Of a stretch of DNA of 64,000 bases, positions 17,891-27,100 are shown piece after piece (the first letter of the stretch is position 1; each line of letters begins with the position of its first letter). The position numbers were made by a program, and so were the translations under genes. This stretch comes from Sulfurospirillum deleyianum DSM 6946 (GTDB lineage Bacteria > Campylobacterota > Campylobacteria > Campylobacterales > Sulfurospirillaceae): the NCBI RefSeq assembly GCF_000024885.1, contig NC_013512.1:1054001-1118000 (forward strand), given 5' to 3'. The notes beneath the pieces are model-generated. The model was not told the origin of the DNA, did not search any database, and saw only the letters and a program-made list of their open reading frames with translations.

Positions 17891-17937
17891 AACGAAAAAT
17901 AGATAAAAATTTCGTTTAAACCATATTTTGCTACAAT
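17891..17937. promoter_or_regulatory. Divergent control region with a 7-bp dyad and an extended -10 for murJ
   Basis: In the 136 bases between fapA and murJ, AACGAAA (17891-17897) and TTTCGTT (17910-17916) form a dyad with a 12-base spacer. Just downstream is TTTTGCTACAAT, whose TACAAT (17932-17937) ends 5 bases before the murJ ATG. The identical 12-base element stands before mntA at about 42.5 kb. If it is the real -10, the murJ mRNA would have almost no leader. Confidence 0.45.
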
Positions 17938-17942
17938 TCAAC

Positions 17943-19352
17943 ATGCTTATTAAATCATTTTTTACAAACAGTATTGGAACACTCGTATCACGTATTTTTG
18001 GTTTTATTCGAGATATGCTCAGCGCCTCTATTTTAGGGGCGAATATCTACAGTGACATCTTCTTTGTTGCTTTTAAATTTCCCAATCTCTTTCGTCGTAT
18101 TTTTGCAGAAGGCGCTTTTACACAAAGTTTCATTCCAAGTTTTGTTCAAACACCGCACAAAGCGCTTTTTACCTATAAAATTTTTATTCGTTTCCTTTTG
18201 TTTTTACTCTTCTTTTCACTTATTGTAACGCTTTTTAGTGAATTTTTCGCCAAAATCATTGCTTTTGGTTTTGATAAAGAAACCATAGCGCTTTGTGCAC
18301 CTTTTGTAGCCATTAATTTTTACTATTTACCCCTTATTTTTTGTGTCACGCTCTTTGGCTCTTTACTTCAGTACAAACATCACTTTGCCGTCACTGCTTT
18401 TTCTACTGCGTTACTGAACCTTGGGATGATAGGCGCTTTGCTCTTATTTCAAAACGCTGATGCTAAAACCATCGTTTATGCTTTGAGTTATGGTGTTTTA
18501 CTCGGTGGTGTATTGCAAGTGATTGCCCATCTCATTGCTTTAAAAAAAGAGCATTTATGCAAATTATTGATGTTGGGATTTAAACATCGTCATAAACAAG
18601 ATGAAATCCTACGTAAAACAGAGACAACCTTTAATCGTTCTTTTTGGCATGCGATTATTGGAAATTCTACGCCACAAATTGTCTCTTTTGTCGATACAAC
18701 CCTCGCAAGTTTTTTGGTGACAGGAAGTATCAGTTATCTCTACTATGGTAACCGTATTTTTCAGCTCCCTTTAGCACTCTTTGCCATTGCGCTTACAACA
18801 GGGATTTTCCCTAAAATGACACGTTTACTCAAAGCCAAAAACGAAGCAGACGCATCGAAACTTCTCTCTCAAGGCTTTTGGATACTTATCTTTTTATTGG
18901 CACTTTCAACGCTAGGCGGGTATATGCTCAGCCATGAAATAGTGCGGCTTTTATTTGAATATGGTTCTTTTACAAGGGATGATACAACCCAAACAGGATG
19001 GATTCTTGCCATGTATATGATAGGACTGATTCCTTTTGGACTTGCAAAACTCTTTTCTTTGTGGTTGTATGCGCAAATGCGACAAAAAGAGGCAGCCATT
19101 ATTGCGATGTATGCACTAAGCGCTAATCTCATTTTTTCATTTGCCCTGATTAAACCCATGGGTGCAGCGGGGTTGGCTCTTGCAGGATCACTCTCTGCAC
19201 TGATATTACTCTTTTTTACACTCCGCTCGTTTGGCTTCAAAGCCTTTTTTGCTATACTATTTGATAAAAAACTGATTATTTTACTTCTTCTGCTTTTAGT
19301 GGAATGGGGTCTTTTAAGCTACGCAAAGGAACTGATTTATGTTTATTTATGA
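17943..19352 (+). CDS. murJ: Lipid II flippase MurJ
   Basis: MOP-superfamily membrane protein of about 469 residues with 13-14 predicted helices. It flips lipid II to the periplasmic face for peptidoglycan synthesis. MviN/MurJ landmarks are SRIFGFIRDMLSASILG, SDIFFVAFKFPNLFRRIFAEGAF and YGNRIFQLPLALFAIAL. I use the ATG at 17943; the upstream TTG at 17928 adds no recognisable residues and lies before the -10 box. It overlaps cysS by 14 bases. The Walker-type residues of ATP-driven flippases are absent, as expected. Confidence 0.94.
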   Translation: MLIKSFFTNSIGTLVSRIFGFIRDMLSASILGANIYSDIFFVAFKFPNLFRRIFAEGAFTQSFIPSFVQTPHKALFTYKIFIRFLLFLLFFSLIVTLFSEFFAKIIAFGFDKETIALCAPFVAINFYYLPLIFCVTLFGSLLQYKHHFAVTAFSTALLNLGMIGALLLFQNADAKTIVYALSYGVLLGGVLQVIAHLIALKKEHLCKLLMLGFKHRHKQDEILRKTETTFNRSFWHAIIGNSTPQIVSFVDTTLASFLVTGSISYLYYGNRIFQLPLALFAIALTTGIFPKMTRLLKAKNEADASKLLSQGFWILIFLLALSTLGGYMLSHEIVRLLFEYGSFTRDDTTQTGWILAMYMIGLIPFGLAKLFSLWLYAQMRQKEAAIIAMYALSANLIFSFALIKPMGAAGLALAGSLSALILLFFTLRSFGFKAFFAILFDKKLIILLLLLLVEWGLLSYAKELIYVYL

Positions 19353-20739
19353 TTCGGTACAAAAACAAAAAGTTAACTTTATCCCCATCGAAGAGAACAA
19401 GGTTAAACTGTATGTTTGTGGACCCACGGTTTATGATGATGCCCATTTGGGACATGCAAGAAGTGCGATTGCTTTTGATCTGTTGCGTCGTGTTTTAATA
19501 GCCTTAGGGTATGACGTTACTTTTGTAAAAAATTTTACGGATATTGATGACAAAATCATTAAGAAAATGCATGAGAGTGGGAAATCTCTTGAGGTGATTA
19601 CAACGTATTATATTGAGCGTTATAAAGCAGAGATGCATGCTTTACATGTAAACGATGCGGACATTGAACCCAAGGCGACAGAGACCATTGGTGAGATCAT
19701 TGCGTTTATTGATTCTATGCTTCAACAAAAGGTTGCGTATGCTACCAGTGATGGCATTTACTTTGACACATCCAAAGATAGCAAATATTTAAGCTTAAGC
19801 CATCGCTTCGTAGAAGAAGAGGCTTCTCAAGCCAGAGTTGAACAAAAAGAAGAGAAAAAAGATCAAAAAGATTTTGCTCTGTGGAAATTCTCTAAAGAGA
19901 ATGAACCCTCCTACCCTGCTCCTTTTGGAATAGGTCGTCCAGGATGGCACATTGAATGTTCGGCGATGATAGAAAAACATCTTGCAAGCGACGGTGATTT
20001 TCAAATTGATATTCATGCAGGTGGCGCTGATTTGCTCTTTCCTCATCATGAAAATGAAGCCGCGCAAACCAGATGCAAAAGCCATCAAGAACTTGCCAAA
20101 TACTGGATGCATAATGGTTTTGTAACCATCAGCGGTGAAAAAATGAGTAAATCTTTAGGCAATAGCTTTTTCTTAAAAGATGCCCTTGCTATTTACAGTG
20201 GGGAAGTGCTTCGCTTTTACCTCTTAGCAACGCACTACCGAGCCAATTTTAACTTTGCGGAAGAGGATTTACTGAATACCAAAAAACGTTTAGACAAACT
20301 TTACCGTCTTAAAAAAAGAGTTTTTGAAACCACCCCTAGTGAAGCTTCTTCAAGCTTTAAGGAAACTATGCTTGAAGCGTTAAGTGATGATTTGAATATT
20401 TCAAAAGCCTTAGCCAGTTTAGATGAAATGCTCTCCTATGCCAATGAAATGCTCGATGCCAATCCGAAAGATAAAGCGTTTAAGGCGATAACTTGTGCGA
20501 ATTTACAATGGATAGAGGCTCTCTTAGGCATTGGGCTTTACAATCCTTATCACTATTTTCAAATGGGCGTGAGCGAAGAAGAAAAAATAGCAATAGAGAG
20601 ATTACTAAACCAAAGAGCTGAGGCAAAAAAAGCAAAAGATTTTGCAACGGCTGATGAAATTCGTCATAAATTAGAAGCCAAACAGATTCAACTCATGGAT
20701 ACGGTCAATGGTACACAATGGGAAAAGGTGAGCCTTTAA
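19339..20739 (+). CDS. cysS: Cysteinyl-tRNA synthetase
   Basis: Class I synthetase of 466 residues that charges tRNA-Cys. The HIGH-type motif is AHLGHAR with the zinc Cys in YVCGPTVYDDAHLGH. The other zinc ligands are in WHIECSAM and HHENEAAQ, and the KMSKS loop is GEKMSKSLGN. The DALR helical region follows to the C-terminus. It begins inside murJ and its stop shares a base with the next start (TAATG). One TTACATGTAA copy at 19642 is read as LHVN. Confidence 0.97.
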   Translation: MFIYDSVQKQKVNFIPIEENKVKLYVCGPTVYDDAHLGHARSAIAFDLLRRVLIALGYDVTFVKNFTDIDDKIIKKMHESGKSLEVITTYYIERYKAEMHALHVNDADIEPKATETIGEIIAFIDSMLQQKVAYATSDGIYFDTSKDSKYLSLSHRFVEEEASQARVEQKEEKKDQKDFALWKFSKENEPSYPAPFGIGRPGWHIECSAMIEKHLASDGDFQIDIHAGGADLLFPHHENEAAQTRCKSHQELAKYWMHNGFVTISGEKMSKSLGNSFFLKDALAIYSGEVLRFYLLATHYRANFNFAEEDLLNTKKRLDKLYRLKKRVFETTPSEASSSFKETMLEALSDDLNISKALASLDEMLSYANEMLDANPKDKAFKAITCANLQWIEALLGIGLYNPYHYFQMGVSEEEKIAIERLLNQRAEAKKAKDFATADEIRHKLEAKQIQLMDTVNGTQWEKVSL

Positions 20740-22454
20740 TGTACAGCCTTAAAGATGTGCTTAAGCGTTTTATACCGTTTTATAAAGATTATATTCCCAC
20801 GTTTATTTTGGTTGTGATTGGAATGGTTTTAGCCAGTAGCGGAACAGCTGCTTCTGCGTATTTGGTGAAACCTTTGTTGGATGAAATTTTTATCAATAAA
20901 GACAGAGAAATGCTCTCGTTACTGCCCTATGCGATTATTGTCGTTTATGCCGCTAAAGAGGGAGGAAAATACCTTCAAGCATGCTCCACTGCCTATATTG
21001 GACAGCATATCATTAAGCGATTGCGTGAAAATATCTTAGAAAATCTTCTCTCGTTAGACCTCTCTTTTTTTCACACCTATCGAACAGGTGAACTAATTAG
21101 CCGTAACACGAGTGACGTAGAACGTATACGTGCTGTTGTTTCTAGTTTGATTCCTGAATTTTTACGAGAGACTTTTACGATTTTTGGATTGATGGGCGTG
21201 GTGATTTATCAAAGTCCCAAACTCGCCTTTTTTGCACTGATTATCATGCCTTTGGCTATTTATCCACTTAGTAGATTAGCCAAAAGAATGAAAAAAATCT
21301 CAAAAGCGTCGCAAGAGAAGATTTCAGATATTACGGCAAAACTCAGTGAAATTTTTAATAATATTGAGATTATTCAAGCCAATAATGCACAAAACTACGA
21401 ACACTCACTTTTTAAAAACGATAATGAACGTTACTTTAAACTCACGATGAAATCAGTCCGTGTTAATGAACTGGTGAGTCCATTGATGGAAACGATTGGT
21501 GCTATTGGTGTTGCGGTTGTGGTGATTGTAGGTGGTAATGAAGTCATTGATGGAAGTTTAAGTGTGGGCTCTTTTTTCTCGTTTCTAACAGCCCTTTTTA
21601 TGCTTTATACACCCATTAAAAAAATCTCTTCACTGTACAATAAAATGCAAGATGCCTTAGTCGCAAGTGAGCGTATCTTCTTCTTACTTGACCAAACATC
21701 GACTATTCAAAGTGGCAATGAAAAAATGCCTGAAAAAATTACTACCATTTCTTTTGACGATGTTTCTCTCTTTTATGGAGAAAAACAAGCGCTTCATGAG
21801 GTTAAGCTTGAAGCAAAAGCAGGAGAGATGATTGCGCTTATTGGAGATAGTGGTGGAGGAAAAAGTTCCCTTATGAATATGCTCATGCGTTTTTATGACC
21901 CCTCTTCTGGCACAATTTATATCAATGGGCACAATCTTAAAGAGATATCTTTAAAAGAGCTTCGAGAAAACGTTGCCATGGTGACACAACGAGTCTATAT
22001 TTTTCATGATAGTATTGCTGCTAATGTAGCTTATGGTAAAGAAATAGATGAAACAAAAGTGATTGATGCGCTTGAAAAAGCCAATGCGTATGATTTTGTC
22101 CAAACATTACCTGAGGGAATTTGGACACATTTAGATGAATTTGGAACCAATCTCTCAGGAGGACAAAGACAACGTATCGCCATCGCACGAGCGATTTATA
22201 CCAACCCTCAAGTGCTTATTTTAGATGAAGCAACCTCGGCGTTGGATTCTCAAAGTGAACAAAAAATCACACAAGCCATCGAAAATCTTATCAAAGATAA
22301 AATCACCTTTGTCATTGCACATCGCCTCTCAACCATTAAAAAAGCTAACAAAATTATCTTGCTTAAACATGGGAAAATTTGTGCGATGGGAAGCGATGAA
22401 GAGCTTCTACAAAACTCAAAAGAGTACTTAAATCTAAAAGGTCTTCAGCACTAA
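20739..22454 (+). CDS. msbA: MsbA-type lipid exporter ABC transporter
   Basis: Fused half-transporter of about 571 residues. An N-terminal six-helix export domain (about 1-305) is followed by an ATPase domain with Walker A GDSGGGKSS, signature LSGGQRQR, Walker B VLILDEATSALD and the H-loop AHRLST. MsbA flips lipid A or other lipids across the inner membrane, and the position after murJ and cysS matches Campylobacter msbA. GGTGAG precedes the ATG at 20739, which overlaps the cysS stop; an earlier in-frame ATG at 20718 is less likely. Confidence 0.9.
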   Translation: MYSLKDVLKRFIPFYKDYIPTFILVVIGMVLASSGTAASAYLVKPLLDEIFINKDREMLSLLPYAIIVVYAAKEGGKYLQACSTAYIGQHIIKRLRENILENLLSLDLSFFHTYRTGELISRNTSDVERIRAVVSSLIPEFLRETFTIFGLMGVVIYQSPKLAFFALIIMPLAIYPLSRLAKRMKKISKASQEKISDITAKLSEIFNNIEIIQANNAQNYEHSLFKNDNERYFKLTMKSVRVNELVSPLMETIGAIGVAVVVIVGGNEVIDGSLSVGSFFSFLTALFMLYTPIKKISSLYNKMQDALVASERIFFLLDQTSTIQSGNEKMPEKITTISFDDVSLFYGEKQALHEVKLEAKAGEMIALIGDSGGGKSSLMNMLMRFYDPSSGTIYINGHNLKEISLKELRENVAMVTQRVYIFHDSIAANVAYGKEIDETKVIDALEKANAYDFVQTLPEGIWTHLDEFGTNLSGGQRQRIAIARAIYTNPQVLILDEATSALDSQSEQKITQAIENLIKDKITFVIAHRLSTIKKANKIILLKHGKICAMGSDEELLQNSKEYLNLKGLQH

Positions 22455-22492
22455 AAACGCCTAAAATCAACCATCTTTTATCTTTTGTGGAG

Positions 22493-22498
22493 TATAAT
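22493..22498 (+). promoter_or_regulatory. -10 box of the pyrD operon
   Basis: A perfect TATAAT after a T-rich stretch, 26 bases before the pyrD ATG at 22524. The predicted transcript start (about 22505) rules out the longer in-frame start at 22485. Confidence 0.6.
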
Positions 22499-22523
22499 CG
22501 CATACTTTATACAAAGGAAAGAG

Positions 22524-23591
22524 ATGATGGTTGATTGCTATGGATTGATGAAGAAAATAATGTTCAATTTCTCGCCTGAAACGGCACATAACATTGCAGA
22601 ATTTTTCTTTAAACATGGAGCAAACTATGCGCCTTTTATTCTTGCCCCTTTAGCAGAACGCTTTTTTATACACGATAAACGCTTGGAACAAACACTTTTT
22701 GATCGTACTTTTCACAACCCTATTGGCTTAGCCGCAGGATTTGATAAAAATGCCACAATGATTAAAATGCTTACAGCGCTTGGTTTTGGACATATTGAGT
22801 ATGGCACCATGACGCCAGAGCCTCAAAGTGGCAATGCAAAACCACGTTGTTTTCGTTTTCCTGAGGAAGAATCGATTCAAAATGCGATGGGATTTAATAA
22901 CGAAGGTATGCATAAAATTGCCAAACGTTTAGAATCACTCTACCCTTTTGCAACGCCTTTAGCTGCCAATATTGGCAAAAACAAAATCACCAGTGCGGAA
23001 AATGCGTTAAAAGATTATGAGAAGCTCATCAAGCGTTTTAAAGATGTCAGTGATTTTTTGGTTGTTAATATCTCTTCTCCGAATACACCAGGACTGCGTG
23101 ATTTACAAAATGAAGCGTTTATTAAAGAGCTTTTTATGATGGCAAAAGAGCTTACATGTAAACCTGTTTTACTAAAAATCGCTCCTGATTTAGAGATAAA
23201 AGAGGCGATAGAGCTCTGTTCATGTGCTCTTGAAAATGGAGCAAAAGGCATTGTTGCGACCAACACAACCATTGACTATTCCCTGTTGCCAAACGCTAAA
23301 GATTTTGGTGGCATTAGCGGCAAAGTACTCTGTGAAAAAAGTTTTAGGATGTTTGAAGGCATTGCCAAAGAGTTTTTTGGAAAAACAACGCTTATTTCTG
23401 TGGGAGGTATTGATTCAGCAGAAGAAGCCTATCGAAGACTCAAAGCAGGGGCTAGTTTACTTCAGATTTATTCTGCGTTTATTTTTAAAGGTCCCTCCCT
23501 TAACCGAACGATAAATTTAGGCATTTTAGAGCGTATGGAACGTGATGGATTCCATCACATCAGTGAAGTAATAGGATGCGATAGGAGATGA
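22524..23591 (+). CDS. pyrD: Dihydroorotate dehydrogenase, quinone-type (class 2)
   Basis: Membrane-associated flavoprotein that oxidises dihydroorotate to orotate with quinone as acceptor, in pyrimidine synthesis. It has about 355 residues. The class 2 N-terminal helical extension (about 1-40), GLAAGFDKNATMI, and the catalytic Ser context NISSPNTPGLRDLQ are present, followed by VATNTT and the FMN phosphate site VGGIDSAEEAY. AAAGGAAAG stands just before two tandem ATGs (22524 and 22527). It heads a seven-gene run of overlapping or closely spaced genes. A motif copy at 23152 is read as LTCK. Confidence 0.96.
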   Translation: MMVDCYGLMKKIMFNFSPETAHNIAEFFFKHGANYAPFILAPLAERFFIHDKRLEQTLFDRTFHNPIGLAAGFDKNATMIKMLTALGFGHIEYGTMTPEPQSGNAKPRCFRFPEEESIQNAMGFNNEGMHKIAKRLESLYPFATPLAANIGKNKITSAENALKDYEKLIKRFKDVSDFLVVNISSPNTPGLRDLQNEAFIKELFMMAKELTCKPVLLKIAPDLEIKEAIELCSCALENGAKGIVATNTTIDYSLLPNAKDFGGISGKVLCEKSFRMFEGIAKEFFGKTTLISVGGIDSAEEAYRRLKAGASLLQIYSAFIFKGPSLNRTINLGILERMERDGFHHISEVIGCDRR

Positions 23592-23594
23592 TAG

Positions 23595-24899
23595 ATGATG
23601 AAATTTTTACTACTTTTTTTAACATTTTTAGGAGCATTAATGGCTAGTTCTCTTCCAAAGTATGTCACAAAAACTTTAGACAATGGTCTTCAAGTCGTTG
23701 TGATTCCCATGAATAATAACAGTGATGTCATCACGACAGATATCTATTACAAAGTTGGTAGTGGTAATGAAATTATGGGTAAAAGTGGTATTGCCCATAT
23801 GTTAGAACACCTCAATTTCAAATCAACCAAAAACCTTAAATCAGGTGAGTTTGATGAAATTGTCAAAGGATTTGGTGGGGTCAATAACGCTTCCACAGGT
23901 TTTGACTATACCCATTATTTTATTAAAAGTTCTTCTAAAAACCTTCCAAAGTCCTTAGAACTTTTTGCAGAACTGATGCAAAATTTAAGACTCTCTGATG
24001 AAGAGTTTCAACCTGAACGCAATGTTGTCTTAGAAGAGCGTTTGTGGCGAACCGATAACTCACCGATTGGTTATCTCTATTTTAGACTTTTCAATAACGC
24101 TTTTACCTATCACCCTTATCATTGGACACCGATTGGGTTTAAAGACGATATTAAAAATTGGACAATAGAAGATATCCGTAGTTTTCACTCCAAGTATTAT
24201 CAACCAGCCAATGCCATCGTTGTGGTTGCAGGAGATATTACCCCAGAACTTGTTTTTAAAAACGTTGAGACCTATTTTGGTGGAATTAAAAATAGCAATG
24301 AACTCCCTACCCCGCACCATCAAATTGAACCCCAACAAGATGGTGCAAAACGGGTGATGCTTAAAAAAGAGAGTGAAGTTGAGATGGTAGCGATTGCTTA
24401 TAAAATTCCAGATTTTAAACACGAAGACCAAATTGCGCTTTCCGCATTGAGCGAACTTCTTAGTAGTGGTAAAAGCAGTCGATTGCAACGCATTTTAATT
24501 GATGAAAAGCAACTGGTAAATCAAGTCTATGGCTATGCTATGCAAACCAAAGATCCCTCCGTTTTTCTTTTCTTAGCGGTTTGTAACCCTGGCGTAAAGG
24601 CTGAAGATGTTGAAAAAGAGATTTTAGCCGTAATTGAAAGCCTCAAAAAAGGGGATGTGGATGAAAAAGAAATCGAAAAAATAAAAATCAATACAAAAGC
24701 TGACTTTATCCATAATTTAGAGAGTTCTAGTGAGCTGGCAACGCTTTTTGGTTCCTATTATGCAAAAGGGGATATCGCCCCATTGCTTCATTATGAAGAG
24801 GGTATCCAAAAACTGACCAAAAAAGATATTATTGAGGTTGTCAAAAAATATTTAATACCACAGACATCAACCACTGTGATTTTACGAAAGGATTATTAA
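23595..24899 (+). CDS. M16-family zinc peptidase, exported
   Basis: Single-chain pitrilysin-type metalloprotease of 434 residues with an N-terminal signal peptide (about 1-18, cleavage near LMASSLP). The inverted zinc motif HxxEH is HMLEH at about 76-80, and the third ligand is probably a Glu in [10 protein letters not shown]. It acts in the periplasm, probably as a homodimer or with another M16 protein, since one chain holds one half. It starts 3 bases after pyrD and ends 1 base before dapA, the same order I recall for C. jejuni. The substrate is unknown. Confidence 0.9.
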   Translation: MMKFLLLFLTFLGALMASSLPKYVTKTLDNGLQVVVIPMNNNSDVITTDIYYKVGSGNEIMGKSGIAHMLEHLNFKSTKNLKSGEFDEIVKGFGGVNNASTGFDYTHYFIKSSSKNLPKSLELFAELMQNLRLSDEEFQPERNVVLEERLWRTDNSPIGYLYFRLFNNAFTYHPYHWTPIGFKDDIKNWTIEDIRSFHSKYYQPANAIVVVAGDITPELVFKNVETYFGGIKNSNELPTPHHQIEPQQDGAKRVMLKKESEVEMVAIAYKIPDFKHEDQIALSALSELLSSGKSSRLQRILIDEKQLVNQVYGYAMQTKDPSVFLFLAVCNPGVKAEDVEKEILAVIESLKKGDVDEKEIEKIKINTKADFIHNLESSSELATLFGSYYAKGDIAPLLHYEEGIQKLTKKDIIEVVKKYLIPQTSTTVILRKDY

Positions 24900-24900
24900 G

Positions 24901-25794
24901 ATGCAACACTGCTTACAAGGCGCTATGACTGCGCTTGTCACACCCTTTAAAAATGGTAATTTAGATGAAGTACAGTATGCGAAACTCATTGAGCGGCAAA
25001 TTAAAAATGGTATTGATGTGGTTGTTCCCGTTGGGACAACAGGAGAAAGTGCGACTTTAGACCATGATGAACATCGACGTTGTATTGAAATTGCGGTAGA
25101 TGTCTGCTCTAAAAGCAATGTCAAAGTTTTAGCAGGAGCGGGAAGCAATGCAACCCACGAAGCGATTGGCTTAGCAAAATTTGCTCAAGCACACGGAGCA
25201 CATGGCATTTTATCGGTGACACCTTATTACAATAAACCGACACAAGAAGGGCTCTTTTTACACTACAAAGCGATTGCCGATTCGGTTGATATCCCTGTTT
25301 TACTCTACAATGTACCTGGGCGTACAGGATGTGATTTACTTCCTGATACTATTTTTAGACTCTTTGATGCGTGTCAGAATATTTTTGGGGTTAAAGAGGC
25401 AACTGGTTCAATTGATCGTTGTGTTGATTTACTGGCGCATCAACCTAAACTTTCTGTTTTTAGCGGTGATGATGCCATTAACTACCCTATTCTTTCCAAT
25501 GGCGGCTCAGGGGTTATCTCTGTGACATCAAATATATTACCAGACCAAATCTCAGAGTTGACTCATTTAGCGCTTGAGGGGGATTATCATGGCGCAAAAG
25601 CGATTAATGATTCACTTTATGAAATCAATAAAATTCTCTTTTGTGAGAGTAACCCTATTCCAATTAAAGCGGCGATGTATATCGCTGGGTTATTAGATAC
25701 CTTAGAGTATCGTTTACCACTCTGTGCACCCACCGTTGAAAATATGAAACGTATTGAAAATACACTTAAAAAATATACTATTAAAGGATTTTGA
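24901..25794 (+). CDS. dapA: 4-hydroxy-tetrahydrodipicolinate synthase
   Basis: Condenses pyruvate with aspartate semialdehyde on the way to lysine and meso-diaminopimelate. It has 297 residues and a TIM-barrel. The Schiff-base Lys is in GVKEATGS, the catalytic Tyr in [12 protein letters not shown], and the pyruvate loop is [11 protein letters not shown]. The diaminopimelate it supplies is used in peptidoglycan, matching the wall genes nearby. It overlaps the next start (TTGATG). Confidence 0.96.
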   Translation: MQHCLQGAMTALVTPFKNGNLDEVQYAKLIERQIKNGIDVVVPVGTTGESATLDHDEHRRCIEIAVDVCSKSNVKVLAGAGSNATHEAIGLAKFAQAHGAHGILSVTPYYNKPTQEGLFLHYKAIADSVDIPVLLYNVPGRTGCDLLPDTIFRLFDACQNIFGVKEATGSIDRCVDLLAHQPKLSVFSGDDAINYPILSNGGSGVISVTSNILPDQISELTHLALEGDYHGAKAINDSLYEINKILFCESNPIPIKAAMYIAGLLDTLEYRLPLCAPTVENMKRIENTLKKYTIKGF

Positions 25795-26561
25795 TGAGAG
25801 GAAAAACGCTTGTTATTAGTGGCGGTACGAGAGGTATCGGAAAAGCGATTGTCTATGAATTTGCTCGTGAGGGCGTAAATATTGCGTTTACCTATAATTC
25901 CAATGAAGCATTAGCACATGAGCAAGTTAAAGATTTAGAAGAAAATTTTGGCATTAAAGCCAAAGCTTATCCTCTTAATATTTTAGAACCAGAAACCTAT
26001 AAAGACCTCTTTTTAGAGATTGATAACGATTTTGATCGTGTCGATTTTTTCATCTCTAACGCCATTATTTCAGGTCGCCCCGTCGTTGGCGGTTACACTA
26101 AATTTATGAAGTTAAAACCAAGAGGTATTAACAATATTTTTACCGCTACCGTTAATGCGTTTGTTGTGGGTGCTCAAGAAGCTACCAAACGTATGGAAAA
26201 AGTGGGAGGAGGAAGTATTATTTCCCTTTCATCCACAGGTAATTTGGTTTACATTGAAAATTATGCGGGTCATGGTACGGCAAAAGCAGCGGTTGAGACG
26301 ATGGTTCGTTACGCAGCCGCAGAACTTGGTTGCAAGGGTATTCGTGTTAATGCCGTTAGTGGCGGGCCTATTGAAACGGATGCCCTACGTGCCTTTACGA
26401 ATTATGAGGAAGTCCGTGATGTCACCGCTAAACTTTCACCACTAGGGCGTATGGGACAACCGCAAGACTTAGCAGGTGCATGTTTGTTTCTCTGTTCTGA
26501 AAAAGCCTCTTGGATTACGGGACACACCATGCTCATTGATGGTGGTACAACCTTTAAATGA
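25794..26561 (+). CDS. fabL: FabL-like enoyl-ACP reductase (short-chain dehydrogenase)
   Basis: Short-chain dehydrogenase of 255 residues with the nucleotide loop SGGTRGIGKAI. The catalytic pair is Tyr-x6-Lys (YAGHGTAK) rather than the Tyr-x3-Lys of ordinary members. Tyr-x6-Lys is the mark of enoyl-ACP reductases, and the following segments (RVNAVSGGPIETDALRAF, SPLGRMG) strongly resemble Bacillus FabL. It would reduce the enoyl double bond in the last step of fatty acid elongation with NADPH. Neighbouring pgsA fits a lipid role. Start codon ATG 25794 overlaps the dapA stop. Whether a FabI also exists elsewhere cannot be seen. Confidence 0.75.
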   Translation: MRGKTLVISGGTRGIGKAIVYEFAREGVNIAFTYNSNEALAHEQVKDLEENFGIKAKAYPLNILEPETYKDLFLEIDNDFDRVDFFISNAIISGRPVVGGYTKFMKLKPRGINNIFTATVNAFVVGAQEATKRMEKVGGGSIISLSSTGNLVYIENYAGHGTAKAAVETMVRYAAAELGCKGIRVNAVSGGPIETDALRAFTNYEEVRDVTAKLSPLGRMGQPQDLAGACLFLCSEKASWITGHTMLIDGGTTFK

Positions 26562-27100
26562 TGAACCTTCCAAACTTTTTAGCCTCCCTTCGTATTGGGA
26601 TGGCACCTTTAATGTTTATTTTTCTTGTCAATCGAGATTCGATTTTTTTTGAAGGATTACATGTAAGCTGGTTGGACTATTTTGCGGCGTTGATTTTTGT
26701 CCTTGCGAGTGCAACAGACTTTTTTGATGGATACATCGCTCGAAATTGGAACCAAAAGACGCAATTAGGCGCTATCTTAGACCCCCTTGCGGATAAAATG
26801 CTCACACTAGCTGCTTTTCTTGGCTTAATGATGATTGATAGAGCCAATCCTTGGGCGATTTTTCTTATTTTAACCCGTGAATTTTTTATCACAGGACTTC
26901 GTGTTGCGGCAGTGAGTGAAGGCAAAGATATTGCAGCCAGTATGGCAGGTAAAGTCAAAACGGTTCTTCAGATGATTGCCATTGGTTTTTTACTGATGAA
27001 TTGGCCATTTGCAGAGCTTCTTTTATGGATTGCAGTGGCACTAACACTCTATTCAGGCTATGAATATATTATTGGATATACCAAAAAAGAGGTCAAATAA
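26558..27100 (+). CDS. pgsA: CDP-diacylglycerol--glycerol-3-phosphate 3-phosphatidyltransferase
   Basis: Integral membrane enzyme of 180 residues that makes phosphatidylglycerol phosphate. The CDP-alcohol phosphotransferase motif is clear: D-x2-DG-x2-AR-x8-G-x3-D-x3-D, seen as FFDGYIAR followed by LGAILDPLADK. It has four to five hydrophobic segments. It overlaps fabL by 4 bases and its stop overlaps the rseP ATG. One motif copy at 26657 is read as LHVS. Confidence 0.93.
   Translation: MMNLPNFLASLRIGMAPLMFIFLVNRDSIFFEGLHVSWLDYFAALIFVLASATDFFDGYIARNWNQKTQLGAILDPLADKMLTLAAFLGLMMIDRANPWAIFLILTREFFITGLRVAAVSEGKDIAASMAGKVKTVLQMIAIGFLLMNWPFAELLLWIAVALTLYSGYEYIIGYTKKEVK

Noticed and set aside
24060-24488. 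142-residue frame antisense to the M16 protease gene
   Set aside because: The protease frame carries the catalytic motif and signal peptide; the antisense frame has no recognisable domain or start signal.
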